Of a stretch of 64,000 nucleotides of DNA, positions 43,917 through 52,728 are shown piece by piece (the stretch's first letter is position 1; every line of letters starts with the position of its first letter). The notes under the pieces are model-generated. The model had not been told where the DNA came from. It worked only from the letters and a program-made list of their open reading frames with translations, and did not search any database. The DNA lies in assembly GCF_017355835.1 (NCBI RefSeq), contig NZ_JAFEWF010000001.1, positions 124,001 through 188,000 of the forward strand, given 5' to 3'. The DNA comes from Desertivirga brevis. Lineage in GTDB: Bacteria > Bacteroidota > Bacteroidia > Sphingobacteriales > Sphingobacteriaceae. Position numbers and translations under genes: made by a program.

Positions 43917-44581
43917 ATTACATCTTGCACCTAAATGCCTTTTTCAAAAAGGCCAATGCCGATCCACGAATGAAAGCTTATCACATCAGTTTGTACATGG
44001 GCATTTTCCAGTTATGGAATGCAACGCATTTCCGGACCTCTTTTTACGTAAGCCGGCAGGAATTGATGGAACTGGCGAAAATAGGATCAACCACTACCTA
44101 TCACCAATACCTGAAGGATCTGGACGCCTGGAATTACATCCAGTATTTCCCCTCCAAGGATATCTCCTCTGGCAGTCGCATTCGTTGCATCACATTTGCT
44201 ACAAGCAGTCGCACAAGCAAAGCTACAAGCGATGATACAAATGCTGATACAAACAATGTTCTACAACTAGTACCTTCTAATAAACATATAGAAACTTTAG
44301 AAAACAGTACAAAAAGTATTTCAATAAAAAACATCAAAAAGTTTTTCGAGGAGAATGGTTCCACCAGCAGGCAGGCGAAGAAATTCATCGACTACTACGA
44401 AGCGCGGGATTGGATGATTGAAAATGAGACTGTCAGCAATTGGGAAGTACCAGCACGAAGCTGGATCGCCAAGGAGGAGGAATTCAGGAAGAGCCGATTG
44501 GGGAAATCAGAACCTGCCACGAAAAAAACTTCAATCATTGATTTAACTCCTAAAAATAAACGATATGACGAACCTTTGTAA
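43913..44581 (+). CDS. putative replication-initiation or DnaD-like protein of a mobile element
   Basis: The 222-residue protein has an N-terminal winged-helix-like part (HISLYMGIFQLWNATHF, ELMELAKIGSTTTYHQYLKD) typical of phage/mobile replication proteins. A polar linker rich in Thr, Ser and Asp follows, and a C-terminal helical motif (QAKKFIDYYEARDWMIEN) found in DnaD/primosome-associated proteins. Its end overlaps the DnaC-like gene by 17 bases. The role is inferred from this pairing. Confidence 0.7.
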   Translation: MNYILHLNAFFKKANADPRMKAYHISLYMGIFQLWNATHFRTSFYVSRQELMELAKIGSTTTYHQYLKDLDAWNYIQYFPSKDISSGSRIRCITFATSSRTSKATSDDTNADTNNVLQLVPSNKHIETLENSTKSISIKNIKKFFEENGSTSRQAKKFIDYYEARDWMIENETVSNWEVPARSWIAKEEEFRKSRLGKSEPATKKTSIIDLTPKNKRYDEPL

Positions 44582-45260
44582 CACCAATCCTCAAACAGAA
44601 CAGTCTAGCCAACAACCATTTAAAGTGCCCTCAGGTAAACCGGAATCTAATGCACGATACCTGGATTTTGATGAAGTTATCGAAAATATAAACCAAAATG
44701 GTTCTGATCTTTTTCGGAAACGCTATAAGGTGGATAAGAAGGATTACAATCCGGTTTACAAACTAGTGGTTTACCATTACCGTGATCAGCAGCATGCAGA
44801 AGAATTAGGAATAGATTTACGAAAGGGTTTGCTAACGGTGGGACCAGTGGGTTGTGGCAAAACCTCATTGATGCAGATTTTGCAGCACATGAAAATTATT
44901 GACAAACCCTATCAGATCGTTTCGGTACGCGACGTATGCATGAAGTTTACTGAAAAGGGATTTTCTGTAATACGGGAATATGGTGCAACCGCGCAAAAGC
45001 AAGCTCCCATTTTCTGTTTTGATGATCTCGGATGTGAACCCAATACCCGCTTCTTTGGAGCCCAAACCAATGTGATGAAGGAGATCTTGTTATCGCGCTA
45101 CGATCTGTTTATGCAAAAAGGAGTTCCGACCCATGTAACCACTAATCTTTCAGCATCGGAATTAGAAAGCATGTATGGCAGTCGGGTCAGGTCGCGGTTG
45201 AGGGAGATGTTCAACCAGATCGTCTTCCCGGCAGATTCCTATGACAAAAGAAGGTTGTAG
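44565..45260 (+). CDS. DnaC/IstB-like AAA+ ATPase
   Basis: The 231-residue protein has Walker A VGPVGCGKTSLMQIL near residue 92, Walker B IFCFDDLG near 145, and sensor motifs including THVTTNLSASELESMYG and RVRSRLREMF near 205-220. The family loads replicative helicase (DnaC) or assists transposition (IstB). With the upstream DnaD-like gene it forms a replication module of a mobile element. It starts inside the upstream gene. Confidence 0.85.
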   Translation: MTNLCNTNPQTEQSSQQPFKVPSGKPESNARYLDFDEVIENINQNGSDLFRKRYKVDKKDYNPVYKLVVYHYRDQQHAEELGIDLRKGLLTVGPVGCGKTSLMQILQHMKIIDKPYQIVSVRDVCMKFTEKGFSVIREYGATAQKQAPIFCFDDLGCEPNTRFFGAQTNVMKEILLSRYDLFMQKGVPTHVTTNLSASELESMYGSRVRSRLREMFNQIVFPADSYDKRRL

Positions 45261-45312
45261 CAGCGCCGCAGAAAACTTTATCCGATAATTACCTTATTTC
45301 TAACAATGCACA

Positions 45313-45900
45313 ATGAATACAATAACTTCCAATTACTTAAAACCCTTCATCAAACTCCACACACGTCTAAACAATACGATCAACAACCTCTATTACATGG
45401 CCTTTAGCGTGGGGCTGCAGTGGGAGTGGCAGGAACTTAAAAGCGAGATCAAAAACCGGGGTTGGTTACCATTAGATATGGCTCATCTAAAGGTAATAGA
45501 ACATCCAGCAGTGCCGGGAATCATCCAAATGATAGAAATTCTGGAGGAAGCCAGGGAAAAGCTTGCTGAAAATAATAGGGTCAGCAAGGAAGAGGCGAAA
45601 ATTTCCGTCGAAGTTGGTCCCATTCAGGACGGATGGTTATCAGAAGATTACAGCGAGGAAGAAAATATCGACATGTGGCAACAAAACCTGTTCGTTGATC
45701 TGCTTTCGATCTTTGAAGCCTGCTGGTTTATGGAGCATGATTGCAGCCCTTCCATGTCTGTTTACGACCAGTTTGGCAAGATGTATTTCGAGGGTTCTAT
45801 TGAAATAAGCTCTGAAAATGAAATAGTGCAGCCGTTAATAGCAGCACTAAATGAAGTTTTAAAGGTGAATAAAAAGTCGGTATTAGCGGTAGTGGAATAG
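45313..45900 (+). CDS. unknown helical protein, paralogue of 46234-46890
   Basis: The 195-residue protein shares its first 90 residues in pattern with the gene at 46234: a helix with LHTRLNNTINNLYYMAFSVG, then WEWQELK, EHPAVPGIIQMIEILEEA. The middle is acidic. There is no signal or membrane segment. Function unknown; it follows the DnaC-like ATPase by 52 bases. Confidence 0.65.
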   Translation: MNTITSNYLKPFIKLHTRLNNTINNLYYMAFSVGLQWEWQELKSEIKNRGWLPLDMAHLKVIEHPAVPGIIQMIEILEEAREKLAENNRVSKEEAKISVEVGPIQDGWLSEDYSEEENIDMWQQNLFVDLLSIFEACWFMEHDCSPSMSVYDQFGKMYFEGSIEISSENEIVQPLIAALNEVLKVNKKSVLAVVE

Positions 45901-46233
45901 AATTAATTGAAAGGTAAAAATATTTCGATATGTGACGAAGATCATTGTTGATTATGCTGCTAATGTTGAGATTTAATTTATTCAATAAACCTGAACATAT
46001 ATGCTTCCAAACGCAAGCAACTATTATAAACTAATTATTCAGATCCTTAGTTACGTTAGCGATTCACTTTTTAAAACTCTTGTTATCAATTCTGATAACG
46101 CTCTCGCCCTACATCCCGTCTATACAAGGGTTCCGGAGAGATTTCGTGTGGTAGGTGGAACCCTTGTATTGAATTCTTTTTCTGTTAGCGGGAATTATTA
46201 TGAAGTATTACTATAAACCTTAATATTCAAACA
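45901..46233. other. stretch between two paralogous genes
   Basis: One 71-codon open frame (46001-46216) is present, listed separately with low confidence. No repeats or terminators stand out. Confidence 0.35.
46001..46216 (+). CDS. doubtful small ORF
   Basis: A 71-codon frame starting MLPNASNYYKLIIQILSYV lies between the two paralogous genes on the same strand. It has an ATG after an A-rich stretch and plausible composition, but no family or coupling supports it. Confidence 0.3.
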   Translation: MLPNASNYYKLIIQILSYVSDSLFKTLVINSDNALALHPVYTRVPERFRVVGGTLVLNSFSVSGNYYEVLL

Positions 46234-46890
46234 ATGGAGCCAAACACCGAGGATTACCGAATGCAACTAGTGACAATTTACCATCGCCTCTTTTCAATGA
46301 TGGTAAACCTTTATCGTGCAGGGTATCAAATTGCCATAAAATACGAATGGAAGGATTTGAAACATGATGACGGAACCCCAATGAAGCATTCTTATAGAAT
46401 GGAATACTTGCAAACAGCGGAAAATCCGTTAGTTCAAATGGTTGTAAAAATGATTCGAATTGTTGATGAAGGTTACGCACAAGTAAGGTTTGCAAACAAT
46501 CTCAGTGAGAAGGAGCTATATGGGGTAGAAACGACAGATGACGATGATTCAGACGACGAAGATTATGATGAAGAACTGGAAGTTCAGAATGAATTGGAAT
46601 TACCAGAAGACGAGGAGTTGAACAAGGAGCCAAAACCTGAATGTATTTCAGAACCTAACTATTTAACGGTAGCTTGTAAGGTCATTCCCACTTTATTTAT
46701 CGACATCGTATATCTATCGGGTAAACCGCTGGACCCTGAAATCATAGAAGAATTAAATAGAAATTTTTTGAATGGGAATCTCACTCTTAAGTCGGAAGAT
46801 TTTAACGTACATTTTTTAATTGATATAGTAAATCGCTTAATGAAAACCGTGAGTGGTTTAATTGATGATTTCAAAGATCAATTAGATTGA
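46234..46890 (+). CDS. unknown acidic protein, paralogue of 45313-45900
   Basis: The 218-residue protein begins with the same fold pattern as its neighbour: IYHRLFSMMVNLYRAGYQIA, YEWKDLK, ENPLVQMVVKMIRIVDEG. A strongly acidic stretch follows (about residues 100-130, TTDDDDSDDEDYDEELE). The C-terminal helices end LMKTVSGLIDDFKDQLD. No signal peptide. The duplication of two such genes in a row suggests a paired or competing function. Confidence 0.65.
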   Translation: MEPNTEDYRMQLVTIYHRLFSMMVNLYRAGYQIAIKYEWKDLKHDDGTPMKHSYRMEYLQTAENPLVQMVVKMIRIVDEGYAQVRFANNLSEKELYGVETTDDDDSDDEDYDEELEVQNELELPEDEELNKEPKPECISEPNYLTVACKVIPTLFIDIVYLSGKPLDPEIIEELNRNFLNGNLTLKSEDFNVHFLIDIVNRLMKTVSGLIDDFKDQLD

Positions 46891-46994
46891 GAAGTAATTG
46901 ATGTGCAGTTTAAATTAAGCTTAATTTTTAGCTGCTATTGCATAAACAAATTCTCTTGCGCACTTTTATAAAGGAGTTTAGAATATCACAATTC

Positions 46995-47426
46995 ATGGAA
47001 ACATCAGAAAACCTAATCACTGTTGAAACAGAAGAAGTAGAATATCCTTTGCTGCTCGAACGATTTCAATCAACTTTTATCGACACCTTTTTTATCCTTG
47101 TGATGATGGTTGTTTTTAGCCAGGTGCTTGACTTTTTCAACAACCCGCCAGATTGGTTAAGAGTAAGTCTTTTTATTAGTATCTGGTTTTTATACGAGCC
47201 TCTGTGTACTGCTTTTGGTTGTACCATCGGTAATTATATGAAGGGAATCAGGGTTAGGAACAGGGAAGACCATACCGAACGGATCAATCTATTTCAGGCC
47301 TTTATGAGATATGTTTTTAAAATCGCACTGGGAGCTATTTCATTTTTATTTATTCTTTCAAATAATGAGAAGAGGGCATTGCACGATATGGTTTCGGGGA
47401 GTGTTGTGTTGAAGTTGCAGGGGTAA
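46995..47426 (+). CDS. RDD-family membrane protein
   Basis: From the ATG at 46995 the protein has 143 residues and three membrane helices. It starts ETEEVEYPLLLERFQSTFID, a typical RDD opening (R-x-x-x-x-x-x-D), and ends with NEKRALHDMVSGSVVL matching the second aspartate region. RDD proteins may be transporters or membrane organisers; function is unclear. It is the first gene of the run with SPFH and the NAD-kinase-like gene. Confidence 0.85.
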   Translation: METSENLITVETEEVEYPLLLERFQSTFIDTFFILVMMVVFSQVLDFFNNPPDWLRVSLFISIWFLYEPLCTAFGCTIGNYMKGIRVRNREDHTERINLFQAFMRYVFKIALGAISFLFILSNNEKRALHDMVSGSVVLKLQG

Positions 47427-47435
47427 GGGAGGGGC

Positions 47436-47642
47436 TTGGACATTGATATATCAACAAATATTGACCAAGATGGGATTCCTGCTGGCTATTTAGATGACAA
47501 GGGTCTTTTCTATCAGCACAGTCTCAGTAGAGCTTTTTGTAATCTAGTTCAAGCAAGAGGAGCTGAGAATAAACTCACTCTTGACCTTATTTCGGAGCCT
47601 TTTATGAGGATCACGTTCTTTAACCAAAATTTCTATATTTAG
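47436..47642 (+). CDS. doubtful small ORF, possibly a gene fragment
   Basis: A 68-codon frame opening with TTG reads PAGYLDDKGLFYQHSLSRAF, which looks like genuine protein sequence but lacks a normal start and any known family. It may be the remnant of a gene 5' of SPFH. The SPFH gene starts 25 bases later. Confidence 0.3.
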   Translation: MDIDISTNIDQDGIPAGYLDDKGLFYQHSLSRAFCNLVQARGAENKLTLDLISEPFMRITFFNQNFYI

Positions 47643-47666
47643 CCTTCAATTACCTTATTACATCGT

Positions 47667-48686
47667 ATGTTCGGTATAAGCTATATAAAATTCGATTCTA
47701 TGACCTATGTTATCCATTACAAAAATGGAAGCATAGCAAAAGAGGGCAGGGGCTTGTCTTTTTTCTATTTCACTCCGAATAGTTCAATCGCAGCAATTCC
47801 GTTGGGAAGTAATGACCTTCCTTTTATCTTTAACGAGACCACTCACGATTACCAGAGTATCTCTATCCAGGGACAGATCACCTATAAGATCGGTAATCCT
47901 AAACAGCTGGCAGAAATGCTTGATTTTACCGTTAACGGCAGTGGAATCTATAAAAAGAATGATGCAGAGAAGCTTAATCAGCGTTTGATCAACGAAGCGC
48001 AGACTGCAACCTCCTCCTTTATCCATCAACTGGGATTAAAGGAAGCCATTCGTTCCGCAAAAATGATAGAGGAGAAAATTACGGAAGGGTTAAAGACCTC
48101 ACAAGCTATTTCACTATTGGGGATTGAAATCTTAAGTGTCACTATCCTTGCCATCAAAGCTACTCCTGAAATGGCCAGGGCCTTGGAAACCGAAACGCGG
48201 GAGAAGCTTTCACAAGAAGCAGATCAGGCGGTTTATCAAAGAAGGAACTTCGCGGTTGAGCAGGAGCGCATTATCAAAGAGAGTGAGCTGAGCACAGAAA
48301 TAGCTGTAGAAGAGAAACGAAAGAAGATCGATGAAAAGAAGATGGAGGCTGAGGTTCAGAAAGCCGACAATGATCGTAAACTTCGCGAGATGAGAATTCA
48401 GGCAGACATTGCGGTGGAGAACCAGCGTAAACTCCTGATAGACCAGAAAACAGAGAACGACCGGAAAGAAGCTGACGCACAAGGCTACGTGATTGAAACG
48501 ACATTGAAGCCATATAAGGAAATGGATTGGAAGACCATCACTGCGCTTAATAATAATCCCGATCCTAAATTCAATATCGCACTAGCCTTCCGGCAGATGG
48601 CAGACAATGCAGATAAGATCGGAAACCTGAATATCAGTCCCGAATTGCTTGATTCTATTTTAAAAGAGAGTAGCGACAAACGATGA
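47667..48686 (+). CDS. SPFH/Band 7 domain protein
   Basis: The 339-residue protein has the SPFH domain in its first 175 residues (VIHYKNGSIAKEGRGLSFFY, SISIQGQITYKIGNP) and a charged coiled coil from about 175 to 270, typical of stomatin/flotillin-like proteins that oligomerise at membranes. It lacks an obvious N-terminal membrane helix. Its stop overlaps the start of the NAD-kinase-like gene in ATGA, so the two are translationally coupled. An SPFH-nucleotide kinase pair is unusual. Confidence 0.87.
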   Translation: MFGISYIKFDSMTYVIHYKNGSIAKEGRGLSFFYFTPNSSIAAIPLGSNDLPFIFNETTHDYQSISIQGQITYKIGNPKQLAEMLDFTVNGSGIYKKNDAEKLNQRLINEAQTATSSFIHQLGLKEAIRSAKMIEEKITEGLKTSQAISLLGIEILSVTILAIKATPEMARALETETREKLSQEADQAVYQRRNFAVEQERIIKESELSTEIAVEEKRKKIDEKKMEAEVQKADNDRKLREMRIQADIAVENQRKLLIDQKTENDRKEADAQGYVIETTLKPYKEMDWKTITALNNNPDPKFNIALAFRQMADNADKIGNLNISPELLDSILKESSDKR

Positions 48687-49603
48687 GTTATGAGTACGCC
48701 ATTCTTGTAAAAAATAAAACCCGCCTGGAAGTACTTATAGAAAGATTTAATACCAAGGCACAGGCGGAGTTTTACATTGAGCGGTCGGGAGGGAACTTTA
48801 AAGAATATGAGATCGAGCATGACCGCTTTCAGGAATCGCTATCGTTTATTCAGAGGAAACTCTCGAAGGTAATAAAGAACAAGATCGTAGACCGTTCTTT
48901 CCTGCCGTCGTTTCTGTTTAATGAAACCCACCTGCTTATTGTAGTTGGGCAAGATGGACTGGTCGCGAATACTGCAAAGTACGTTAACGGAATTCCGATG
49001 ATAGCTGTGAATCCCGATACAGATCGTTACGACGGCCTGCTATTACCTTTTCAGCCTAATAACTTTATCAATGCTGTAGAGAAGGTGATCAAAAATGATT
49101 TCAAGGCCAGAGAGGTTAGGATGGCAGAGGCAAATTTAAGCGACGGACAGCGGCTTCTTGCTTTTAATGACCTTTTTATTGGAGCATCATCTCATGTTTC
49201 CGCCCGTTATAAAATTACATATCGGGATGTTACAGAGAATCACTCATCGTCCGGCATCATCGTGTCTACACAAGCAGGATCAACTGGCTGGCTGAGTTCT
49301 ATTTTCAATATGACTTTCGGCATGCAGCAGTTTATTCAAAAAAGCGATTCCAAAAAGAAGATCGCCAAGCTAAAGGAGCATCAATTAATGTTCGTGATCC
49401 GGGAGCCGTTTGAAAGTAAGAAAACGCAGGCGGGGCTTACAGCCGGTATAGTTACAGAGCAGAATAAACTCATTATCGAATCTTTTATGCCTACTAATGG
49501 GGTGATCTTCTCTGATGGGGTGGAAACTGATTTTTTGAGTTTTAATTCTGGGGCGATTGCTACTATTGGGGTGGCGAAGGAGACGGCGAGGTTGGTGGTT
49601 TGA
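48683..49603 (+). CDS. NAD kinase-like protein
   Basis: The 306-residue protein aligns to the NAD kinase fold: VVGQDGLVANTAKYV near residue 87 in place of the usual GGDG, and STQAGSTGWLS near 197 as the nicotinamide-binding loop. The changed GQDG and an added N-terminal 80 residues set it apart from the housekeeping enzyme, which phosphorylates NAD to NADP with ATP. It may have altered substrate or activity. Coupled to the SPFH gene. Confidence 0.75.
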   Translation: MSYEYAILVKNKTRLEVLIERFNTKAQAEFYIERSGGNFKEYEIEHDRFQESLSFIQRKLSKVIKNKIVDRSFLPSFLFNETHLLIVVGQDGLVANTAKYVNGIPMIAVNPDTDRYDGLLLPFQPNNFINAVEKVIKNDFKAREVRMAEANLSDGQRLLAFNDLFIGASSHVSARYKITYRDVTENHSSSGIIVSTQAGSTGWLSSIFNMTFGMQQFIQKSDSKKKIAKLKEHQLMFVIREPFESKKTQAGLTAGIVTEQNKLIIESFMPTNGVIFSDGVETDFLSFNSGAIATIGVAKETARLVV

Positions 49604-49616
49604 ATTTGTTTTATTT

Positions 49617-50087
49617 ATGTTCACAAGATATTTCATACCTAAGCTTATACTGGTTAGTTTTCTAAGCTGTTGTGCTGATAGACCAACAAGCGGAATAAGC
49701 AACAATTTAAAAGAAAACTATTCTGTTATTGGTGGTGCCAGGGAAGCTGTTGATAGTAATTTCAATGATTTTATTGAGAAATTTAGCAGCGATACGGCCT
49801 TTCAAATAAGCAGAACAAGATTTCCTCTAAAAGTCAAATGGTACAACAATGAGAATGACAGGGACTCTTTGATTTACAAGGATAGATCAGCTTTTGAAAT
49901 GATAGACTTTCGCAAGAAGAAGTCTGATACGAAGTATGATAAGTGGGAACAAAAAAGAATGGTAGACAAGGCCACATCTGCAAGAATAGAGATTCGTGGA
50001 ATTGATAATGGTATTATGGTAGACTACCTGTTTGAGAAGATCAAAGGAGCCTGGATGCTTATTGAAATAGATGATGATTCTACATAA
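49617..50087 (+). CDS. DUF4348 lipoprotein
   Basis: The ATG at 49617 gives a lipoprotein signal (lipobox FLSC near residue 18, followed by CADRPTSG); the frame extends back to 49557 without a signal. The mature domain FNDFIEKFSSDTAFQISRTR matches DUF4348, an uncharacterised Bacteroidota family with beta-sheet FPLKVKW segments. It is 156 residues long. Confidence 0.8.
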   Translation: MFTRYFIPKLILVSFLSCCADRPTSGISNNLKENYSVIGGAREAVDSNFNDFIEKFSSDTAFQISRTRFPLKVKWYNNENDRDSLIYKDRSAFEMIDFRKKKSDTKYDKWEQKRMVDKATSARIEIRGIDNGIMVDYLFEKIKGAWMLIEIDDDST

Positions 50088-50422
50088 AGCTGCTGCTCAG
50101 GATCCACAGAGCGCTGAGGTTTTCGTAAATCGTGGTTTTTTGTATAGATTTTGAGTTGCCAATGGGAGAGAAGTATAATGAGTTCATAGCGGAACTGATT
50201 AGCCAGAATGAGAGGAATTGAAGTTTCTGTCTGGAATAATATATATCGCTGCAAACCTGTTATCAATTTAACCTACAGAAGGTTTACAATTTACATTTTT
50301 AATAAGATGAAATCGGGAAACGGTTGGGGGACACAGAGAAAGACAAAAGATCTATTTCAGAGATGCTTAAATTCTGGCCTGAATTGACAGAAAAATCAGA
50401 ATAAACACAGCTAATTTGATGT
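50088..50422. other. stretch with decayed coding fragments
   Basis: Short pieces such as DPQSAEVFVNRGFLYRF can be read in the forward frame but are broken by stops. No intact gene, repeat or RNA is recognised. Confidence 0.35.
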
Positions 50423-50977
50423 ATGGGACTTGATAGCGTAGAACTGGTAATGGAATGGGAGGATTTTTTCAAACTAAAAATACCGGATCTGGAAGCAGCA
50501 AAAATGGCAACCATTGCGGACGCGGTAACTTACATTTCCTCTCAAGTGGAATTTGTGGAACGCGGTGTTGATATAAAAGCTACAATGTTAAGCGACCTTG
50601 AAGGTATTTTCTCTCTCAAGAGTCATGTTTCGCTAGAAGAATTTTTACGGACTGGTGTTCCACCTGATGAAAAAGCGCTTTGGAAGAAAATGTCAGGCTT
50701 GTCCGGTTATGAATTACCAATACCTACCAATTCCCATCGCGTTGAAAAATGGTATGATAAGCTGTTGCCGAAAAAAGCTCCTTATGAGCCGGTAACGATA
50801 AACCGGTACATTGACCTAGTTTGTGCTGTTAATTATAATGCATTGATCCAAGGTTCCATTCAAAATCAGTATGAGGTAATGATAGCAGTTATGGGCATTA
50901 CCATCGAAAAAAACGGACTGGATCCATTTGAAGTGTATTGGGACAGCTCTTTTACTAACGATTTGGGTATTGATTAA
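50423..50977 (+). CDS. acyl carrier protein-like domain with C-terminal extension
   Basis: The 184-residue protein begins [20 protein letters not shown], the phosphopantetheine-attachment region of acyl carrier proteins (Ser at 5, consensus DSL), followed by [10 protein letters not shown]. The usual N-terminal helix before DSL is missing. About 140 extra residues follow with no known domain ([20 protein letters not shown]). Many Bacteroidota genomes carry such ACP-like proteins outside fatty-acid operons; the role is unknown. Confidence 0.75.
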   Translation: MGLDSVELVMEWEDFFKLKIPDLEAAKMATIADAVTYISSQVEFVERGVDIKATMLSDLEGIFSLKSHVSLEEFLRTGVPPDEKALWKKMSGLSGYELPIPTNSHRVEKWYDKLLPKKAPYEPVTINRYIDLVCAVNYNALIQGSIQNQYEVMIAVMGITIEKNGLDPFEVYWDSSFTNDLGID

Positions 50978-51056
50978 TAGCCAGGCTTACAATTTCACTT
51001 CCTTTGACCCCATGTAGTGCTGTTAATTCTAATTTGTAACTCATTATTAAATCCGG

Positions 51057-51431
51057 ATGTGCGATCATCTAATTGAACTGGAAAAAGATCTAAAAGATCG
51101 AGGAATTATTGAAACCTACTGGGGCAGGGCATGGTCAGTAGGTTGTTGGGAATGGGTCTACTTTGATTGCCAATTGGATCTTGAAAGCCTAAGACGCAAA
51201 TACAAGTTTGAGAGTTTCGTAGTAGATCACAGATATGATGACAATAAATCTGGGGGACGTTCTATTTCTTCTTGCACTGTCTCGGTTTCAGGTTTGCATA
51301 CTCAAAGCCGTACAAGTAACATTAATACGGTTTCAACAACTTCTGCAATTTGCGGTTCGCCTACTAAAACCACTGGCGGGCCCTGCCAGAGACCGGTTCG
51401 AATTGAGGGCAATTGTTGGCAGCATCGATAG
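51057..51431 (+). CDS. unknown protein with C-terminal Cys/His motif
   Basis: The 124-residue protein has an aromatic first half (WGRAWSVGCWEWVYFDCQLD) and ends in CGSPTKTTGGPCQRPV followed by GNCWQH, a C-x10-C-...-C-x2-H cluster like DUF5763 zinc-binding tails. These are common on Bacteroidota proteins and suggest metal binding. It could also be a fusion of a degraded gene to such a tail. Confidence 0.6.
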   Translation: MCDHLIELEKDLKDRGIIETYWGRAWSVGCWEWVYFDCQLDLESLRRKYKFESFVVDHRYDDNKSGGRSISSCTVSVSGLHTQSRTSNINTVSTTSAICGSPTKTTGGPCQRPVRIEGNCWQHR

Positions 51432-51557
51432 GCAAAAGGTATTACAAGTTAAATAAAAATTTATTTTCACATATTTGAACACTTGTCTAATTTTCAAAAT
51501 ATTGATATAATTCTATTAATATCAAGGCTTGAATGGCGATGCATAGCTAATTCCCGC

Positions 51558-51565
51558 TACATTTG
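51558..51565 (+). promoter_or_regulatory. -7 element TACATTTG before the AAA ATPase gene
   Basis: TACATTTG is a perfect TAnnTTTG match, five bases before the ATG at 51571. A TTG lies about 20 bases further upstream. Confidence 0.55.
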
Positions 51566-51570
51566 TAAAG

Positions 51571-52728
51571 ATGGAAAAACTTAAAGTAAGTTCACTTGGC
51601 CCCATAAGCGAGGCTTCTATCAATTTTAATGATTTAACACTGTTTGTTGGCCCACATGCCAGCGGCAAAAGCATTCTGCTTCAACTGTTGAAATTACTCA
51701 TTGATAAACAGCATATTCGAAGGACGCTCGAACAGTACGGTTTTGTTTGGGGGAATAGTCCAAAAGATGTCAATGAAAGATACTTTGGTGAAGGAATGTC
51801 TGAAATATGGAATGCAAATACTTCGATTAACTTTAATAGTAAAGCTTATACTCTCGATTTTCTGACTCCCAGAAGGAAAGAAAATATTAAAGATGCAGAA
51901 GAGAAGCTTTTCTATGTGCCGGCGCAGCGGGTAATGTGTTTTGAAAATGGCTGGCCTAAATTTTTCACCAGCTTTGAAGGATCGGTTCCATTTGTTTTGC
52001 GTGATTTTAGCGAATCATTACGGCAATACCTTGAGAACGAATTGGGGAGAAATGATGATGATATATTTCCCAAGTCGCAGCGCTTGAAAGAGCCATTGCG
52101 TAAATCATTTAACGATAGTGTGTTTCATGATGCAAAGGTGTTAATAGACAGGGGCAGCAAGAAGCAGTTGAAGTTGAATATTAGTGATAGCAACATTCCG
52201 TTTATGGCCTGGAGTGCCGGGCAAAAGGAGTTTATGCCATTGCTTCTAAGCTTTTATTGGTTATGCCCAGCTTCGAGAGCAACCACTAAGGATGGAATAA
52301 AATATGTAATTATTGAGGAGCCTGAAATGGGTTTGCATCCTCAAGCTATTAAGTCAGTTATTCTCCAGGTGCTCGACTTGATGTCAAGAGGGTATAAAGT
52401 AATTGTTTCTACTCATTCTCCTATGTTCCTGGAATTTGCCTGGGCATTTAATATCTTAAAAGATGTTAATGCTGATAAGAAAGCTCTCTATGAATTATTT
52501 GATCTTGAAAGTTCGGCACCCCTGAACCGATTGTTCAAGGATCAACTGGGGGAAAAGGGGATCAACACTTATTATTTTGACCGGGATAAGGATAAAGTAT
52601 TGGTAAAGGATATATCCAGTCTTGACGCAGGAAGTGATGATCCGGCCGTGTCAGAATGGGGGGGACTTTCCTATTTCAGCTCAAAGGCAAATGATATTGT
52701 TTCTCGATTAGTTGCAGCAAATGGCTAA
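51571..52728 (+). CDS. AAA-family (OLD/AAA_21-like) ATPase
   Basis: The 385-residue protein has Walker A GPHASGKSILLQLL near residue 27, an ABC-type signature AWSAGQKEFMPLL near 212, Walker B YVIIEEPEMGLHPQA near 247 and an H-loop VSTHSP near 279. This is the SMC/ABC-like AAA_21 architecture of defence ATPases such as those in OLD and related two-gene systems. It overlaps a small nuclease-like gene, suggesting a sensor-effector pair. A good -7 box precedes it. Confidence 0.85.
   Translation: MEKLKVSSLGPISEASINFNDLTLFVGPHASGKSILLQLLKLLIDKQHIRRTLEQYGFVWGNSPKDVNERYFGEGMSEIWNANTSINFNSKAYTLDFLTPRRKENIKDAEEKLFYVPAQRVMCFENGWPKFFTSFEGSVPFVLRDFSESLRQYLENELGRNDDDIFPKSQRLKEPLRKSFNDSVFHDAKVLIDRGSKKQLKLNISDSNIPFMAWSAGQKEFMPLLLSFYWLCPASRATTKDGIKYVIIEEPEMGLHPQAIKSVILQVLDLMSRGYKVIVSTHSPMFLEFAWAFNILKDVNADKKALYELFDLESSAPLNRLFKDQLGEKGINTYYFDRDKDKVLVKDISSLDAGSDDPAVSEWGGLSYFSSKANDIVSRLVAANG

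Noticed and set aside
39478..51431. Calling the whole stretch one complete integrative conjugative element
   Set aside because: RteC, excisionase-like and replication genes are present, but integrase, relaxase, Tra genes and flanking direct repeats are not seen.
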